Shown here: positions 1 through 7,430 of the stretch, piece by piece
How positions within the stretch are numbered: position 1 is the first letter of the stretch
Layout of the letters: each line of letters opens with the position of its first letter
Made by a program: the position numbers and the translations under genes
Assembly: GCA_026989045.1 (NCBI GenBank)
Contig: JALSJY010000134.1
Span: 1-16,680 of the forward strand
DNA: 16,680 nucleotides
Source: Hyphomicrobiales bacterium
GTDB taxonomy: Bacteria > Pseudomonadota > Alphaproteobacteria > Rhizobiales > Devosiaceae
Direction of reading: 5' to 3'
Notes under the pieces: generated by a model
What the model saw: only the letters and a program-made list of their open reading frames with translations
Database searches by the model: none
What the model was told of the DNA's origin: nothing

Positions 1-393
1 GGCCATAAGCTTATTACGAAGAATAATATGAGGGGTAAAAAACTCCATAACGATAATCGCTTGTTCTTCATCGAAATGGTAGACTTGTGGTACTGTGCCA
101 GGGTCGCGCTCTGCTTGTCTAATCAAGGCGTGATATTCAAAATATGCACGTTTTAGCGGCAGTGGCCAACTATCACCAACTAGCCGCACATAAGGGAGCG
201 CCTGTTTAACAATGAGGCTAGTTTTATCACTTTTTACAATAAAAACGAGATTAAGATTACCGTCCCCAACCTCCTTAGATTCCCACTTAGATGTATCTTT
301 TCCTAGCCTTCTAGAGATTGCATCAATCGATCCTAGGCGTGCAGAAATAGTGCTTACTGTCAATGGAGTATAGTCATTTTTAGTGTTAGCCAT
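1..393 (-). CDS. mtnK: 5-methylthioribose kinase, N-terminal part (cut by window edge)
   Basis: The first 131 residues of a protein that continues beyond base 1. The start is the ATG at 393-391, preceded by a good Shine-Dalgarno (CGGAGGAATTATCA). I translated it by hand. It carries the MtnK hallmarks: an N-terminal YTPLT segment, the nucleotide-binding loop VGDGNLNLVF (residues 42-51), the strand with the conserved lysine IVKQALPYVRLVG (61-73), then SWPLPLKRA, YHFDEE and the IVMEFF hinge (114-119). MtnK phosphorylates 5-methylthioribose in the cytoplasm, a step in recovering methionine from methylthioadenosine. It has an aminoglycoside-phosphotransferase-like kinase fold; the catalytic half lies outside the window. 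It lies 180 bp downstream of the FGGY kinase gene on the same strand, but probably has its own promoter. Identity is fairly certain from the loop motifs; a relative acting on another deoxypentose is possible. Confidence 0.85.
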   Translation of the reverse strand, partial: MANTKNDYTPLTVSTISARLGSIDAISRRLGKDTSKWESKEVGDGNLNLVFIVKSDKTSLIVKQALPYVRLVGDSWPLPLKRAYFEYHALIRQAERDPGTVPQVYHFDEEQAIIVMEFFTPHIILRNKLMA

Positions 394-423
394 TGATAAT
401 TCCTCCGTATCCTTACTAGCCTA

Positions 424-458
424 AAACTATATTATCGATAGTCTTCACTAAAAAACAA
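424..458 (-). promoter_or_regulatory. Possible sigma70 promoter of mtnK
   Basis: Reading the minus strand, TTGTTT (458-453), a 16-nt spacer and GATAAT (436-431) make a plausible -35/-10 pair. The inferred transcription start is near 424, leaving a leader of about 30 nt before mtnK. A TTGACA also occurs at 469-464 but lacks a well-spaced -10. This is inference from consensus only. Confidence 0.35.
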
Positions 459-461
459 GCA

Positions 462-483
462 AATGTCAACAAGTAGTGACATT
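462..483. repeat. Perfect 7-bp inverted repeat upstream of mtnK promoter
   Basis: Arms AATGTCA (462-468) and TGACATT (477-483) are perfect reverse complements around an 8-nt centre (ACAAGTAG). The repeat lies just upstream of the proposed mtnK -35 box, a position that suits an activator or repressor site. No known regulator was recognised. Confidence 0.4.
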
Positions 484-573
484 CGACAGTTGGAGTTATA
501 AAGAATAAAGCATCCGCTAGGCATTAATTACAAAAACCTATACATAAGTAATCAGTTAAAATTATTTATTTTG

Positions 574-2073
574 CTAATCTCGGCTTGATAATGCTCCTTT
601 TAAGGCTGGATATAAAGCCAGATACTTCTGATATATTTCTTCATATTGCTTGGAGGAGGTTTGATTTGGCTCAATTATGTGTCCTGACTTAACCATTACA
701 TCAATGCCTTCATCAATAGTTGAAAAATGTCCAGCGCCATGTGCTGCTAAAATAGCAGATCCCATAGATGGCGCATCAGTTGATGCAGGAATTTGAACTG
801 GCAATCCTGCTGTATCAGCATGAATTTGCATCCATAATTCTGATCCTGTAGCACCACCGCCTACAATAATCTCTTTGCTTTCATATCCCCCTTCTTTAAA
901 GGCATCAAGAATGGCACGAGTGCCAAATGAAATACCCTCCATAATAGCACGAAACACATGATGAGGTTCATGGGCAAGTGTTAAGCCAACAATAGCCCCT
1001 CGTGATTGAGCATCTGTGTAAGGAGTTCTGTTTCCTTGAAAATGATCTTGCACTATCAACCCCTGCGCCCCTGGTGGTAATGCTGCAGCTTTTGCGTTCA
1101 TTTCATCAAAATCCATTGACCCGCCAACAAAGCGCTTTAGCCAATTGATGATTGAGCCAGTTGATGTTTGACCGCCCTCAACAATATAACGATCTGGATA
1201 GACAATATCCGCATAAGCACCCCAAACACCATTGGCGTGAATTGGGGTCTGCGTTACACCAAACTGCAAATGTGATGAACCTGTAATCAAACATAATTGA
1301 CCTGGCTTGGATACACCAAGGCCAATCATGCCAATAAGAGCATCAGCACCCCCCTGCACTACTTTTGTCCTAGTGCTTAAGCCTAATTCGCTGGCGGCTT
1401 TGGGAGTTAAATTTGCTATCACCTCCCCAGGGGCTGCAACTCGAGATGGCCATTTATCTACAAGCTCACTCATTCCCAAAGAGTTCACCATATCAACTGC
1501 CCACCCACCATCGCGGTTGGCATAATGCCAACGCAGGCCTATATTATTGAGCGAAGCACAACGCTCTCCTGTTAGCTTCAAAGTCAAATAATCCTGATAT
1601 TCGCAAATTGTTGTAGCCTTATGAAATATTTCTGGCTCATTACGATAAAGCCAAAGCGCCTTAGGAATCATCCATTCAGCAGATACTGGCCCAGCCCCGT
1701 TGCTATTTAATAAAAGTCGCTTATCACCGGTGGCTAATACATCAGCGGCCTCTGCATCAGCTCGCACATCCATCCACATCAATGCAGGGCGAAGCGCATC
1801 TCCGTTTTCGTCTAAAGCTACAACGGTGCAACAAGTAGTAGCATATGCCATTGCCTCAACCTCATCGCCTGTTAGGTTAGCTTGTGCAAGACATGCTCTA
1901 GTTGCTTTGACTAGACTTGACCACCAATCAGCAGGGTTTTGTTCAGCCCGTGCGCCTGGCAAAAAATTTGTCTTATACGGCTCTGCATGCGAGGCTATAC
2001 TGTTGCCAGCAAGGTCATAAATATGAACACGCAAGCTCTCAGTGCCGCCATCTGCGGTTACTACATATCCCAT
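574..2073 (-). CDS. FGGY-family carbohydrate (pentulose-type) kinase
   Basis: A 499-residue ATP-dependent sugar kinase, full length for the family. The phosphate-binding motif DGGTESLR (residues 8-15) fits the FGGY DxGTxxxR pattern. The catalytic aspartate is most likely D244 in QGGADALIG. HFQGNRTPYTD (344-354) resembles the ribulokinase/xylulokinase group. The C-terminal ATP-binding motif is VGGGATGSELWMQIHAD (404-420), followed by DAPSMGSAILAAHGAG (433-448). The ATG at 2073 has a strong Shine-Dalgarno (TTGGAGGAGAG). It is the last gene of the six-gene minus-strand run, 35 nt after the lipoyl/hydrolase gene. FGGY members phosphorylate pentuloses, hexuloses, tetritols, glycerol or AI-2 (LsrK). 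The substrate cannot be read here. The Lsr-like importer and SorC regulator recall LsrK, but the motifs look more like a ketose kinase. Confidence 0.9.
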   Translation of the reverse strand: MGYVVTADGGTESLRVHIYDLAGNSIASHAEPYKTNFLPGARAEQNPADWWSSLVKATRACLAQANLTGDEVEAMAYATTCCTVVALDENGDALRPALMWMDVRADAEAADVLATGDKRLLLNSNGAGPVSAEWMIPKALWLYRNEPEIFHKATTICEYQDYLTLKLTGERCASLNNIGLRWHYANRDGGWAVDMVNSLGMSELVDKWPSRVAAPGEVIANLTPKAASELGLSTRTKVVQGGADALIGMIGLGVSKPGQLCLITGSSHLQFGVTQTPIHANGVWGAYADIVYPDRYIVEGGQTSTGSIINWLKRFVGGSMDFDEMNAKAAALPPGAQGLIVQDHFQGNRTPYTDAQSRGAIVGLTLAHEPHHVFRAIMEGISFGTRAILDAFKEGGYESKEIIVGGGATGSELWMQIHADTAGLPVQIPASTDAPSMGSAILAAHGAGHFSTIDEGIDVMVKSGHIIEPNQTSSKQYEEIYQKYLALYPALKGALSSRD

Positions 2074-2108
2074 TTTAACTCTCCTCCAATTAAATCATCA
2101 TAACTAGC

Positions 2109-3332
2109 TTAATCCAAAAGCAACAAACGCTCGACTTGCGCAGGTGTGTCCCAATGGGGCATGTGCCCTGCTCGCAAAACATGCACACAAACACGAGGTG
2201 GCATATTAAATACGTGTTCCTTAGGAATAATTACATCTGCCAAGCCAAATAATGCGGTTACAACCATTTCTTGTGGCAGGGCTGAAATAATAGAAATTAA
2301 ATCGATAGATTGTGTATCACCACGTGCCATAGCAGTTGCAATTGGTTTAAGTCGGCCTCTTGCTATTTCAATTGCCATTCCCTTAAGAATATCTTTTGAA
2401 AGTGTTGATGCTTTGGGCCCAAGCAATCGCAACAAATGAGTTAATTCACCTTCAGAGCTAGCATTTGACATGCCTGAAATAAATGAGCCATTTATGTCTG
2501 ATCCACATCCAACAGGAGCAATAAGCGTTAACCTTGTTACATGATCTGGTGCTATTTGTGCAGCGCGAGCGGCTATATAAGATCCTAATGAGTGTGCAAC
2601 TAAATGCACGGGCTTAGCAGTTTTGCGCAACATATCGACTAACCAGCTCACTAAGTCTTCTAAATCATTTGCTGTGGTTTCATTATTGCCATGTCCAGGC
2701 AAATCAACTGCTTCTACTTTTCGCCCACCACGCTTTAAAGAACTCGCTAATGCTGCCCAAGTTGAGCTATCTCCAGCAAATCCATGCACTAATAAAAAGT
2801 CTGCCTCACAATTTTGCCCCTTTGTAACTTTTGGCAAAGCCATATCAGCTTTTTCAAGCATGCGCTCAACATCATATGCCTCCACACGATTTCGCCTGCC
2901 AGATCCTGTTATTAAGCTTATATCAATCTGTGCATCGCGCGCCTTTTTGCGGGCAAGTGGTGTGGCTCTCACCCTGTCATTAGACATATCACCTAAGTTA
3001 ATTTCAATTGCTGTTTTTACTGTTTCGTTTACTGTATCTAATTTAGTTTCACCCAATTCATCAGTATTACTTTCAATCCCTGTCCAAGCATCTTCACTTT
3101 CAATAATAGCGATTGGTGATCCAACCTCAATAATATCACCCTCAGACACTAATGTTTCAACTAGCACGCCTGCTCCTAGCGCTGGGTATTCGACTAAAGT
3201 CTTATCCGTTTCCAACTCTAATAATGGATCGCCACGGTTAAAATCAGCACCAACATCAACCAGCCAAGCGACAATTGTTCCTTGTTCCATAGTTTCGCCA
3301 AGCCGTGGCATTGGTAACGTAATCTTGCTCAT
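2109..3332 (-). CDS. AcoC-like lipoyl protein fused to alpha/beta hydrolase
   Basis: A 407-residue fusion. Residues 1-80 form a biotinyl/lipoyl domain with the lipoylated lysine K44 in ELETDKTLVEYP. Residues about 120-160 (RVRATPLARKKARD through YDVERML) are a peripheral-subunit-binding domain, which normally docks E1 or E3. From about 176 on it is an alpha/beta hydrolase: oxyanion loop LLVHGFAGDSSTW, nucleophile S248 in VAHSLGS, D366 in FGLADVIIP, H390 in RAGHMPHWD. The usual 2-oxoacid dehydrogenase acyltransferase core is absent. Known AcoC proteins of acetoin-cleaving systems also pair a lipoyl domain with a hydrolase fold, so this supports acyloin cleavage rather than 2-oxoacid oxidation. 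The ATG overlaps the E1 beta stop (ATGA), implying translational coupling. The step done by the hydrolase part, acyl transfer to CoA or hydrolysis, is not shown. Confidence 0.88.
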   Translation of the reverse strand: MSKITLPMPRLGETMEQGTIVAWLVDVGADFNRGDPLLELETDKTLVEYPALGAGVLVETLVSEGDIIEVGSPIAIIESEDAWTGIESNTDELGETKLDTVNETVKTAIEINLGDMSNDRVRATPLARKKARDAQIDISLITGSGRRNRVEAYDVERMLEKADMALPKVTKGQNCEADFLLVHGFAGDSSTWAALASSLKRGGRKVEAVDLPGHGNNETTANDLEDLVSWLVDMLRKTAKPVHLVAHSLGSYIAARAAQIAPDHVTRLTLIAPVGCGSDINGSFISGMSNASSEGELTHLLRLLGPKASTLSKDILKGMAIEIARGRLKPIATAMARGDTQSIDLISIISALPQEMVVTALFGLADVIIPKEHVFNMPPRVCVHVLRAGHMPHWDTPAQVERLLLLD

Positions 3333-4300
3333 GCCAACATCATCCTAGCAGTTTCAATGATTAACTCTGGCGTAGGCACAGAATTTTTTTCTAACAAGGG
3401 TGAAACCGAAATTGGGATATCCTCTCCAGCCACTCGCACCACTGGGTCTTCTAAATAATCAAAACATTCCTCGCTTATTCTCGCACCAAGCTCAGCAGCA
3501 ACCCCCGCAGTTAGTACGCTTTCCGTTACTACCATAGCACGCCCTGCACGCTTTACATATGGGAGGATTGTTTCAAAATCCAAAGGGTTAAGCGTGCGAA
3601 GATCAATGACTGTCGCCTCTATTCCTGATTTTGCTAACTCTTCACTTGCCGCTAATGCATAATGCAACTGGCGTGAATAAGTCACAATCACCAGATCATC
3701 TCCTTCGCGCACCACTTTCGCCTTGCCCCATGGTGCAGTTGCTTTATCAACATCAAGCTCTCCTTTCATTGTGTAAAGGCCTTTATGTTCAATAAACACA
3801 ACAGGATCAGGCTGTTGCATTGCCTGACGTAACATATGATAGGCATCGGTGACGGTGGCAGGCATTGCAAGTCTAAGTCCGGGTGTATGCATAACATAAG
3901 CCTCAAGACTTTGACTATGCTGTGCACCAGCTGATCGACCAGTTCCCCCTTGCGTGCGTAAAACCATTGGCACACCAATCTGCCCACCAAACATGTAGCG
4001 AATTTTAGCTGCCTGATTAGCTAGCTGATCCATCGTCATGCCAATGAAATCAACATACATTAGCTCTGCAACAGGGCGTAAACCAGTCATAGCAGCTCCA
4101 ACAGCTGTGCCAACAATAGCTGCTTCAGAAATTGGTGTGTCAATAATGCGATCACTACCAAACTGCTTTATCAGGTCTTTAGTAACACCATATGCACCAC
4201 CATAACGACCAACTTCTTCACCAAGAATTATTACATCCTCATTGGCATTCATCTCATCAATTAATGCTAAACGAAGTGCTTCTCTATAAGTTATTTCCAT
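3329..4300 (-). CDS. ThDP-dependent E1 component, beta subunit (AcoB/PdhB type)
   Basis: A 323-residue protein of the transketolase central plus C-terminal domain family, normal length for PDH/acetoin dehydrogenase E1 beta. Diagnostic segments are the N-terminal TYREALRLAL, VIILGEEVGRYGGAYGVT (23-40), and DTPISEAAIVG (54-64), where E59 matches the glutamate that activates the thiamine ring. PVAELMYVDF and VVTESVLTAG follow, and the C-terminal domain carries the DIPISVSPLLE loop. It pairs with E1 alpha to form the alpha2beta2 enzyme. It starts 11 nt after the E1 alpha stop, with an AGGGAGTAGGGA ribosome-binding region, and ends in a 4-nt overlap with the lipoyl gene. Sequence alone does not separate pyruvate, branched-chain and acetoin enzymes; the AcoC-like neighbour favours acetoin type. 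Confidence 0.9.
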   Translation of the reverse strand: MEITYREALRLALIDEMNANEDVIILGEEVGRYGGAYGVTKDLIKQFGSDRIIDTPISEAAIVGTAVGAAMTGLRPVAELMYVDFIGMTMDQLANQAAKIRYMFGGQIGVPMVLRTQGGTGRSAGAQHSQSLEAYVMHTPGLRLAMPATVTDAYHMLRQAMQQPDPVVFIEHKGLYTMKGELDVDKATAPWGKAKVVREGDDLVIVTYSRQLHYALAASEELAKSGIEATVIDLRTLNPLDFETILPYVKRAGRAMVVTESVLTAGVAAELGARISEECFDYLEDPVVRVAGEDIPISVSPLLEKNSVPTPELIIETARMMLA

Positions 4301-4311
4301 TTCCCTACTCC

Positions 4312-5346
4312 CTATTGCCGTGCTAAAATACGATTGATCCGCGTGCGTACTGGCTCAGGTTCAGGTTGAGAGGGATCATAGACATCTTTGAACATTGAAG
4401 TTAGAGCAGGTTGTTTTTCTCCAATAGCAAAATCAACGGTTGCATCCATTTCAACATCAATTTTAGCATCAAGAGCATTTAAGGAATCTTCATTCATAAT
4501 ATCTGTAGCAATAAGCTTTTCTCTTGCTTTTAAAACAGGATCCTTTTGTCGCCCTTGGACTTCTTCAGCTTCGTCTCTGTAGGGAGATTTGTCTTTGCGG
4601 GCGTGACCATAAAAACGATAGCAATCAATAGCTAAAAAAGCTGGCTTGCCTTTTCTTGCTCCCTCAATTAAACGTCTAGAGGCATCAACTACATCTTCAA
4701 CATCAAGCCCATCAACAGTTAACGCAGCCAAGCCAAACGCCGCTGCACGCTCATGCAGTTTGGTATTTGCCGTTGCCCGATCTATGCGAGTTCCCATGCC
4801 ATATTGATTGTTGATACAAACAAAAAGCACTGGCAAACCCCAAAGTGCAGCCATATTCATACTTTCATAAAGAATGCCCTGCCCTGTAGCACCATCTCCA
4901 AAAAACCCAACAGATACTGCACCGGAATTTTTTTGCCTTGCAGATAGTCCTGCCCCTACAATGGCTGGAATGCCTCCACCAACAATAGCATTTGCACCCA
5001 AGTGACCCAACCCCATATCGGCTATGTGCATTGAGCCGCCTTTGCCAGAGCAATATCCTGTTTCCTTACCTGCAATTTCAGCCATCATTCGTGATGGATC
5101 TGCACCGCGGGCAAGAAAAATACCATGACCCCTGTGGTGTGTTGTGAAACTATCACCCTCATTCATAGCTGAGCAAACACCTACAGCGGCGCTTTCCTCA
5201 CCAATTGAGAGGTGTAGCATGGATCCAGCAGATTGCCCTAAAACGAATAGTTCGCCAACCCTCTCCTCAAATGTCCGAATTCGACGCATTAAAGCATAGT
5301 GAGCATAAAGCTCAGAATTAGTATTTTTTTTTGTGGCTATTGCCAT
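4312..5346 (-). CDS. ThDP-dependent E1 component, alpha subunit (AcoA/PdhA type)
   Basis: A 344-residue E1 alpha protein. I chose the ATG at 5346 because MAIATKKN starts the recognisable family sequence and the codon overlaps the upstream stop as TAATG. A longer reading from 5436 would only translate the end of the epimerase gene in another frame. The ThDP/Mg motif runs from FFGDGATGQG (148-157) to CINN (177-180). Conserved histidines lie in THHRGHG (69-75) and GKGGSMH (101-107), with YCSGKGGSMH typical of PDH/acetoin E1 alpha. The C-terminal YRFYGHARKDKSPYR is the usual active-site loop. Together with the beta subunit it should generate a ThDP-bound acyl carbanion and pass it to lipoyl-K44 of the downstream protein. 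No E3 gene is in the window. Confidence 0.9.
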   Translation of the reverse strand: MAIATKKNTNSELYAHYALMRRIRTFEERVGELFVLGQSAGSMLHLSIGEESAAVGVCSAMNEGDSFTTHHRGHGIFLARGADPSRMMAEIAGKETGYCSGKGGSMHIADMGLGHLGANAIVGGGIPAIVGAGLSARQKNSGAVSVGFFGDGATGQGILYESMNMAALWGLPVLFVCINNQYGMGTRIDRATANTKLHERAAAFGLAALTVDGLDVEDVVDASRRLIEGARKGKPAFLAIDCYRFYGHARKDKSPYRDEAEEVQGRQKDPVLKAREKLIATDIMNEDSLNALDAKIDVEMDATVDFAIGEKQPALTSMFKDVYDPSQPEPEPVRTRINRILARQ

Positions 5347-6194
5347 TATATCAACCCATATTGTTTTGCTTTGTTTTGTAAAAACGGCAGTCCATTTTGC
5401 ATGACGTCTGCCTCCCCGCTTGCAACAGGCCGCCACACAGATAAGCCGTGAGCAATTTCAGGGGGCATATTGATAAAGCTCTCCATTGCTAGACCACCCT
5501 TAAAATTTATGGCTTTTAATGTTGCAAAAACCTCGTTCCAATCTACATTTCCTGCTCCAGGTGTTCCACGATCAGATTCTGAAAGGTGAATATATTTAAG
5601 ATGCTCGCGCGCATCAATAATTCCCTTCCCAATGCCCTTTTCTTCAATATTCATATGATAGGTATCAAGGTGAACAAACATGTTTTCTGCTCCGATACGC
5701 TCTATCATAGCCACTGCCTGACTAGCAGTATTAAGTAAGTGAGTTTCATATCTATTGACTGGCTCGATACCAAAAAGCAAACCAAGTGATTTGGCATAAG
5801 CTGCAGATGCATCAAGAGCCTTTGCAACATTATCAAGTTCAGATTTGCTAGGAGGTAGCCCGCTACGTTCACCAATCCCACCATAGGTCACCCCTGAGAG
5901 CGCTTCACTACCTATGGAAGCACATTTATCTAATGCCCCCTTAAGAAAATCAATAGCAGCTTCAGGATTGTGAGAAGGCCACACTTCTTGAGGCAAACCA
6001 AGCGAACAAACAGAACGCATATTATAGCGCTCCAATATTGTTCGACTATGCGTAGTATCAACCATTGGAGGATCTAGCAATGCAATTTCTAGAAAATCCA
6101 TACCATAAGATGCAGCCTTTTTAACAGCCAGCTCGCAACCTTTTTTATCCCATGACATGGTCCACATGCTAGTGTGAACACCAAAACCTTCCAT
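5346..6194 (-). CDS. TIM-barrel sugar epimerase/isomerase, D-tagatose/D-psicose 3-epimerase-like
   Basis: A 282-residue TIM-barrel (AP-endonuclease-2 superfamily) protein. I start it at 6194 (MEGFGVHTSMW), which has the Shine-Dalgarno GGAAGGTAAGAG. The longer reading from 6293 would overlap the regulator gene and adds an unrelated tail. Metal ligands of the ketose 3-epimerase group are all present: E144 in GIEPVNRYE, D177 in VHLDTYHMNIEE, H203 in IHLSESDRGTPG, E238 in AMESF. HMNIEEK and SESDRGTPGAGNVDW are especially typical of the tagatose/psicose 3-epimerase family. These cytoplasmic enzymes invert C3 of free ketoses via a metal-bound enediol; relatives act as aldose-ketose isomerases or on C4 sugars. 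It lies 19 nt after the regulator and is coupled to E1 alpha by TAATG. Substrate unknown. Confidence 0.85.
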   Translation of the reverse strand: MEGFGVHTSMWTMSWDKKGCELAVKKAASYGMDFLEIALLDPPMVDTTHSRTILERYNMRSVCSLGLPQEVWPSHNPEAAIDFLKGALDKCASIGSEALSGVTYGGIGERSGLPPSKSELDNVAKALDASAAYAKSLGLLFGIEPVNRYETHLLNTASQAVAMIERIGAENMFVHLDTYHMNIEEKGIGKGIIDAREHLKYIHLSESDRGTPGAGNVDWNEVFATLKAINFKGGLAMESFINMPPEIAHGLSVWRPVASGEADVMQNGLPFLQNKAKQYGLI

Positions 6195-6213
6195 TCTCTT
6201 ACCTTCCCTTCTT

Positions 6214-7170
6214 TTAGTCTTCTCGTAATAAAGAATGTGCAAGCATTTCATCGACAAATAAACGGTCAACAAAACCAGCCCGTAATACAGCAAGTGTTGC
6301 TAATAATTTTGTTGCACCACCAGCTGTTATTGAAACGTCCATGCCCGTCATCTCATATGGCTTCACACATGGAGTGCATTGGTTAAGGGATATATCTGCA
6401 ATCGAGCCATCTTTTTTAAAAAACACCCCGCAACAATCTCCAACAACATCATTGGCTAACAACTCTTCAAGTTGCTCATCACTAAAAAGGCCGCTTTCAA
6501 AAAGAATTGCCCCTTCACGACATTCGCCCACACTCAATATTGCGTGACTAGCTGAACGAGCAACCTCCATAGTTTCACTTACAAGTCGTTGCTCCATAAT
6601 CACCTTGCAAGATATAGCATCATCAGCAACAAATGGTGCTGGCATCAACATAGCACGACCACCAGTTTGCGAGGCCAAACGAACACAAACATCAACAGGA
6701 GCAGTGGGTGTTGCATGAGTAATTGTTCCCATAATAGAAACAAAAGTTAAATTTTTATTTTTTAGCCCTGCAATATTATCTGCCATCGCTGAAAGAGTTC
6801 TTCCCCAACCCACACCGATAGTAAATGGCTGATCGCCACTTGCAATCCTAGTAAGGTAAGATGCCGCCAAAATACCAACTGCAGACCTTGCATAATTATA
6901 ATCATCAGGATCTACTGGGACTGGCGCTACTTGCACCTCTCTTAAAGAAAACTTCTTCATCAGAAGGTCAGCCAAATTAAGCGTTTTAGAGGTTCTATGC
7001 TCTACAGAAACCCGAACCATGCCACGCTCGCGTGCTTCAGCTAACATTCTAATTACCTTAAAACGAGATATGCCTAACTTGTCACTCACCTCTTGCTGAC
7101 TTAAGTTGCCTACATAATAAAGCCATGCAACCTGCGCAATATCATCATTTTGAAAATTAACTGCCTTCAT
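6214..7170 (-). CDS. SorC/DeoR-type sugar-responsive transcriptional regulator
   Basis: A 318-residue regulator of typical SorC-family length. The N-terminal helix-turn-helix lies at about residues 21-52 (GNLSQQEVSDKLGISR, then FKVIRMLAEARERGMV). The rest is the SorC sugar-binding domain, which has an isomerase-like fold: FTIGVGWGRTLSAMAD, FVSIMGTI, ASHAILSVGECREGAI, and the C-terminal ITAGGATKLLATLAVLRAGF. Family members such as SorC, DeoR of Bacillus, LsrR and EryD sense phosphorylated sugars made by the pathway they control. The ATG at 7170 has the Shine-Dalgarno TTGGGGGAT. It is the first gene of the minus-strand catabolic run and is divergent from the importer operon. It is therefore the natural candidate to bind the inverted repeat at 7242-7272, likely as a repressor relieved by a phosphorylated intermediate. 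Confidence 0.9.
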   Translation of the reverse strand: MKAVNFQNDDIAQVAWLYYVGNLSQQEVSDKLGISRFKVIRMLAEARERGMVRVSVEHRTSKTLNLADLLMKKFSLREVQVAPVPVDPDDYNYARSAVGILAASYLTRIASGDQPFTIGVGWGRTLSAMADNIAGLKNKNLTFVSIMGTITHATPTAPVDVCVRLASQTGGRAMLMPAPFVADDAISCKVIMEQRLVSETMEVARSASHAILSVGECREGAILFESGLFSDEQLEELLANDVVGDCCGVFFKKDGSIADISLNQCTPCVKPYEMTGMDVSITAGGATKLLATLAVLRAGFVDRLFVDEMLAHSLLRED

Positions 7171-7214
7171 TGATAGATATCCCCCAACAGTATAAATTTT
7201 TGAAATAACATAGC

Positions 7215-7249
7215 TTGACCTCTAAAGAACTCTGTGTATAGTTACATAC
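7215..7249 (+). promoter_or_regulatory. Sigma70-type promoter of the importer/DHAK operon
   Basis: TTGACC (7215-7220), a 16-nt spacer and TATAGT (7237-7242) form a near-consensus promoter pointing toward the binding-protein gene. The inferred start is near 7249, giving a leader of about 210 nt. A weaker minus-strand candidate -10 (TATACT, 7194-7189) for the regulator gene lacks a convincing -35. Confidence 0.6.
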
Positions 7250-7272
7250 GTGCAAACAATGCACAAGTGTAA
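7242..7272. promoter_or_regulatory. Probable operator: imperfect inverted repeat over -10/start
   Basis: Left arm TTACATACGTGCA (7242-7254), centre AACAA, right arm TGCACAAGTGTAA (7260-7272). Ten of 13 arm positions are complementary, arranged as TTACA-N3-GTGCA facing TGCAC-N3-TGTAA. It begins at the last base of the -10 box and covers the inferred transcription start, the classical position for a repressor. The adjacent SorC-type regulator is the likely binder. The symmetry is visible; the partner is inferred. Confidence 0.6.
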
Positions 7273-7352
7273 ATCTAATAGATTCTACTTGAAAATTTCC
7301 CAGTGGAGTTTTTGCATAGCTTAAGGGAAGTTTTGCAAAGTAGAGGATTTAG

Positions 7353-7385
7353 GCTTAAAAGATGCCCTGAAATTCAGGGTTAAGC
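7353..7385 (+). other. Nested hairpin in the importer-operon leader
   Basis: Inner arms CCCTGAA (7365-7371) and TTCAGGG (7373-7379) are perfect around a single central A. Outer arms GCTTAA (7353-7358) and TTAAGC (7380-7385) are also perfect, with AAGATG bulged on the 5' side. It could be an RNA structure in the 5' untranslated region or a second protein-binding palindrome in the DNA. No known riboswitch family was recognised. Confidence 0.45.
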
Positions 7386-7430
7386 ATATTAAAACTACTG
7401 ACTTTGCATTTCAGCAAGGTTAGATTCAAA

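Noticed and set aside
2623..3348. Long plus-strand reading frame opposite the lipoyl/hydrolase gene
   Set aside because: It is antisense to a gene with clear domains and has a serine/threonine-rich composition typical of shadow frames.
3329..5346. Calling the E1 subunits pyruvate dehydrogenase
   Set aside because: No acyltransferase E2 core or E3 is present, and the adjacent lipoyl-hydrolase fusion is of the acetoin-cleaving type.
5347..5436. N-terminal extension of E1 alpha to an upstream ATG at 5436
   Set aside because: The added 30 residues are the epimerase 3' end read in another frame; family similarity starts at the ATG at 5346, which forms a TAATG junction.
6195..6293. N-terminal extension of the epimerase to 6293
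   Set aside because: It overlaps the regulator gene, is unlike the family, and the internal ATG at 6194 has a good Shine-Dalgarno and starts with the typical barrel strand.
7259..7324. Short leader reading frame of 21 codons starting with ATG inside the operator repeat
   Set aside because: It has no Shine-Dalgarno, starts about 10 nt after the inferred transcription start, and its composition shows no leader-peptide pattern such as repeated regulatory codons.
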